Part shown: positions 4,956 to 5,242 of the stretch, piece by piece
Layout: each line of letters opens with the position of its first letter
Position numbering within the stretch: position 1 is the stretch's first letter
Assembly (NCBI GenBank): GCA_027010005.1
Contig: JALVCM010000028.1
Span: 1 to 5,242, forward strand
Direction: 5' to 3'
Source of the DNA: Thiohalobacter sp.
GTDB taxonomy: Bacteria; Pseudomonadota; Gammaproteobacteria; DSM-19610
Length of the DNA: 5,242 nt
Notes under the pieces: generated by a model
What the model saw: only the letters and a program-made list of their open reading frames with translations
Told to the model about the DNA's origin: nothing
Database searches by the model: none
Made by a program: the position numbers and the translations under genes

Positions 4956-5242
4956 ATGACAGGCGGAGACCGTACCCATCCGGTGATGGAGTTTATCGAT
5001 ACGCCGGAAGCCCTGGCTGAATTCTGTGGCTCACTCGAAGGCTGTGAATGGCTGGCGCTGGATACCGAGTTTATCCGCGAGAAAACCTACTACCCGAAAC
5101 TTTGCCTGGTCCAGATCGGTGTACCGGAACGTTGCGCCTGTATCGACCCGCTGGCGATCGAGAATCTGGAGCCCCTGTACAAGCTGTTGTTCGATACCTC
5201 GATCACCAAGGTATTGCACGCCTGTTCACAGGACCAGGAAAT
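4956..5242 (+). CDS. rnd: Ribonuclease D, N-terminal part (runs off the window)
   Basis: The frame is open from ATG at 4956 to the edge (95 codons plus two bases). LALDTEFIREKTYYPKLCLV (33-52) is the Exo I motif of the DEDD 3'-5' exonuclease family, with D36 and E38 as metal ligands. ITKVLHACSQDQE (83-95) matches the Exo II region, with D93 as the next acidic ligand, close to the E. coli RNase D form HAGSEDLE. RNase D trims 3' ends of tRNA precursors and other structured RNAs in the cytoplasm. The start is uncertain: ATG at 4986 (residue 11, beginning MEFIDTPEAL) gives a length closer to E. coli RNase D. Neither start has a well-placed Shine-Dalgarno, so translation may be coupled to the gene ending 7 bases upstream. 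The Exo III motif and HRDC domains lie outside the window. Confidence 0.9.
   Translation, partial: MTGGDRTHPVMEFIDTPEALAEFCGSLEGCEWLALDTEFIREKTYYPKLCLVQIGVPERCACIDPLAIENLEPLYKLLFDTSITKVLHACSQDQE

Noticed and set aside
4214..4957. Long open frame (247 codons) on the minus strand
   Set aside because: It is the antisense shadow of the TPR-like gene. Its translation shows no recognisable domain, and it would run across the promoter-proximal palindrome.

Overview
The window looks like chromosomal DNA of a Gram-negative bacterium, most likely a gammaproteobacterium. This rests on the RNase D-like gene at the right edge, sigma-70-like promoter elements, a Wzy-type polysaccharide gene and a Tat-like leader. 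The genus cannot be read from the sequence. No tRNA, rRNA, CRISPR array or insertion sequence was seen.

Layout. Positions 1-64 (+) are the last codons of a gene whose tail resembles bacterial tyrosine autokinases of exopolysaccharide (EPS) clusters. Position 92-1318 (+) encodes a polytopic membrane protein of the O-antigen polymerase/ligase (Wzy) type. These two look like the right end of an EPS/capsule operon. It meets, tail to tail across 10 bases, a leftward unit of three genes (4004 to 1329): a 94-residue small protein with a Tat-like leader, a fused PqqD-like/HPr-kinase-like protein, and an NTP_transf_5-type nucleotidyltransferase. An imperfect hairpin followed by a T-rich stretch lies between the small gene and the two enzyme genes. 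The two enzyme genes overlap by 4 bases (GTGA). A 242-base divergent regulatory region (4005-4246) holds a good sigma-70 match for the leftward unit, a TATAAT box for the rightward unit, and a perfect 18-bp palindrome. To the right, a TPR-like protein of unknown function (4247-4948) is followed 7 bases later by the start of ribonuclease D (4956 to the edge).

How the genes may work together. PqqD-like domains are known as peptide-binding modules (RREs) in RiPP pathways. HPr-kinase-like enzymes are known to phosphorylate serine, including on the lasso peptide precursor of paeninodin. NTP_transf_5 proteins recur beside such kinases. Separate PqqD-like and HprK-related genes in EPS/exosortase loci have been grouped under the name 'HPr-rel-A system', whose function is, to my knowledge, unassigned. 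Here the PqqD-like and kinase parts are one protein, and a small exported-looking peptide gene sits first in the same unit. The inference, not shown by sequence alone, is a peptide-modification module in which the 94-residue protein is the substrate. This is the most interesting content of the window.
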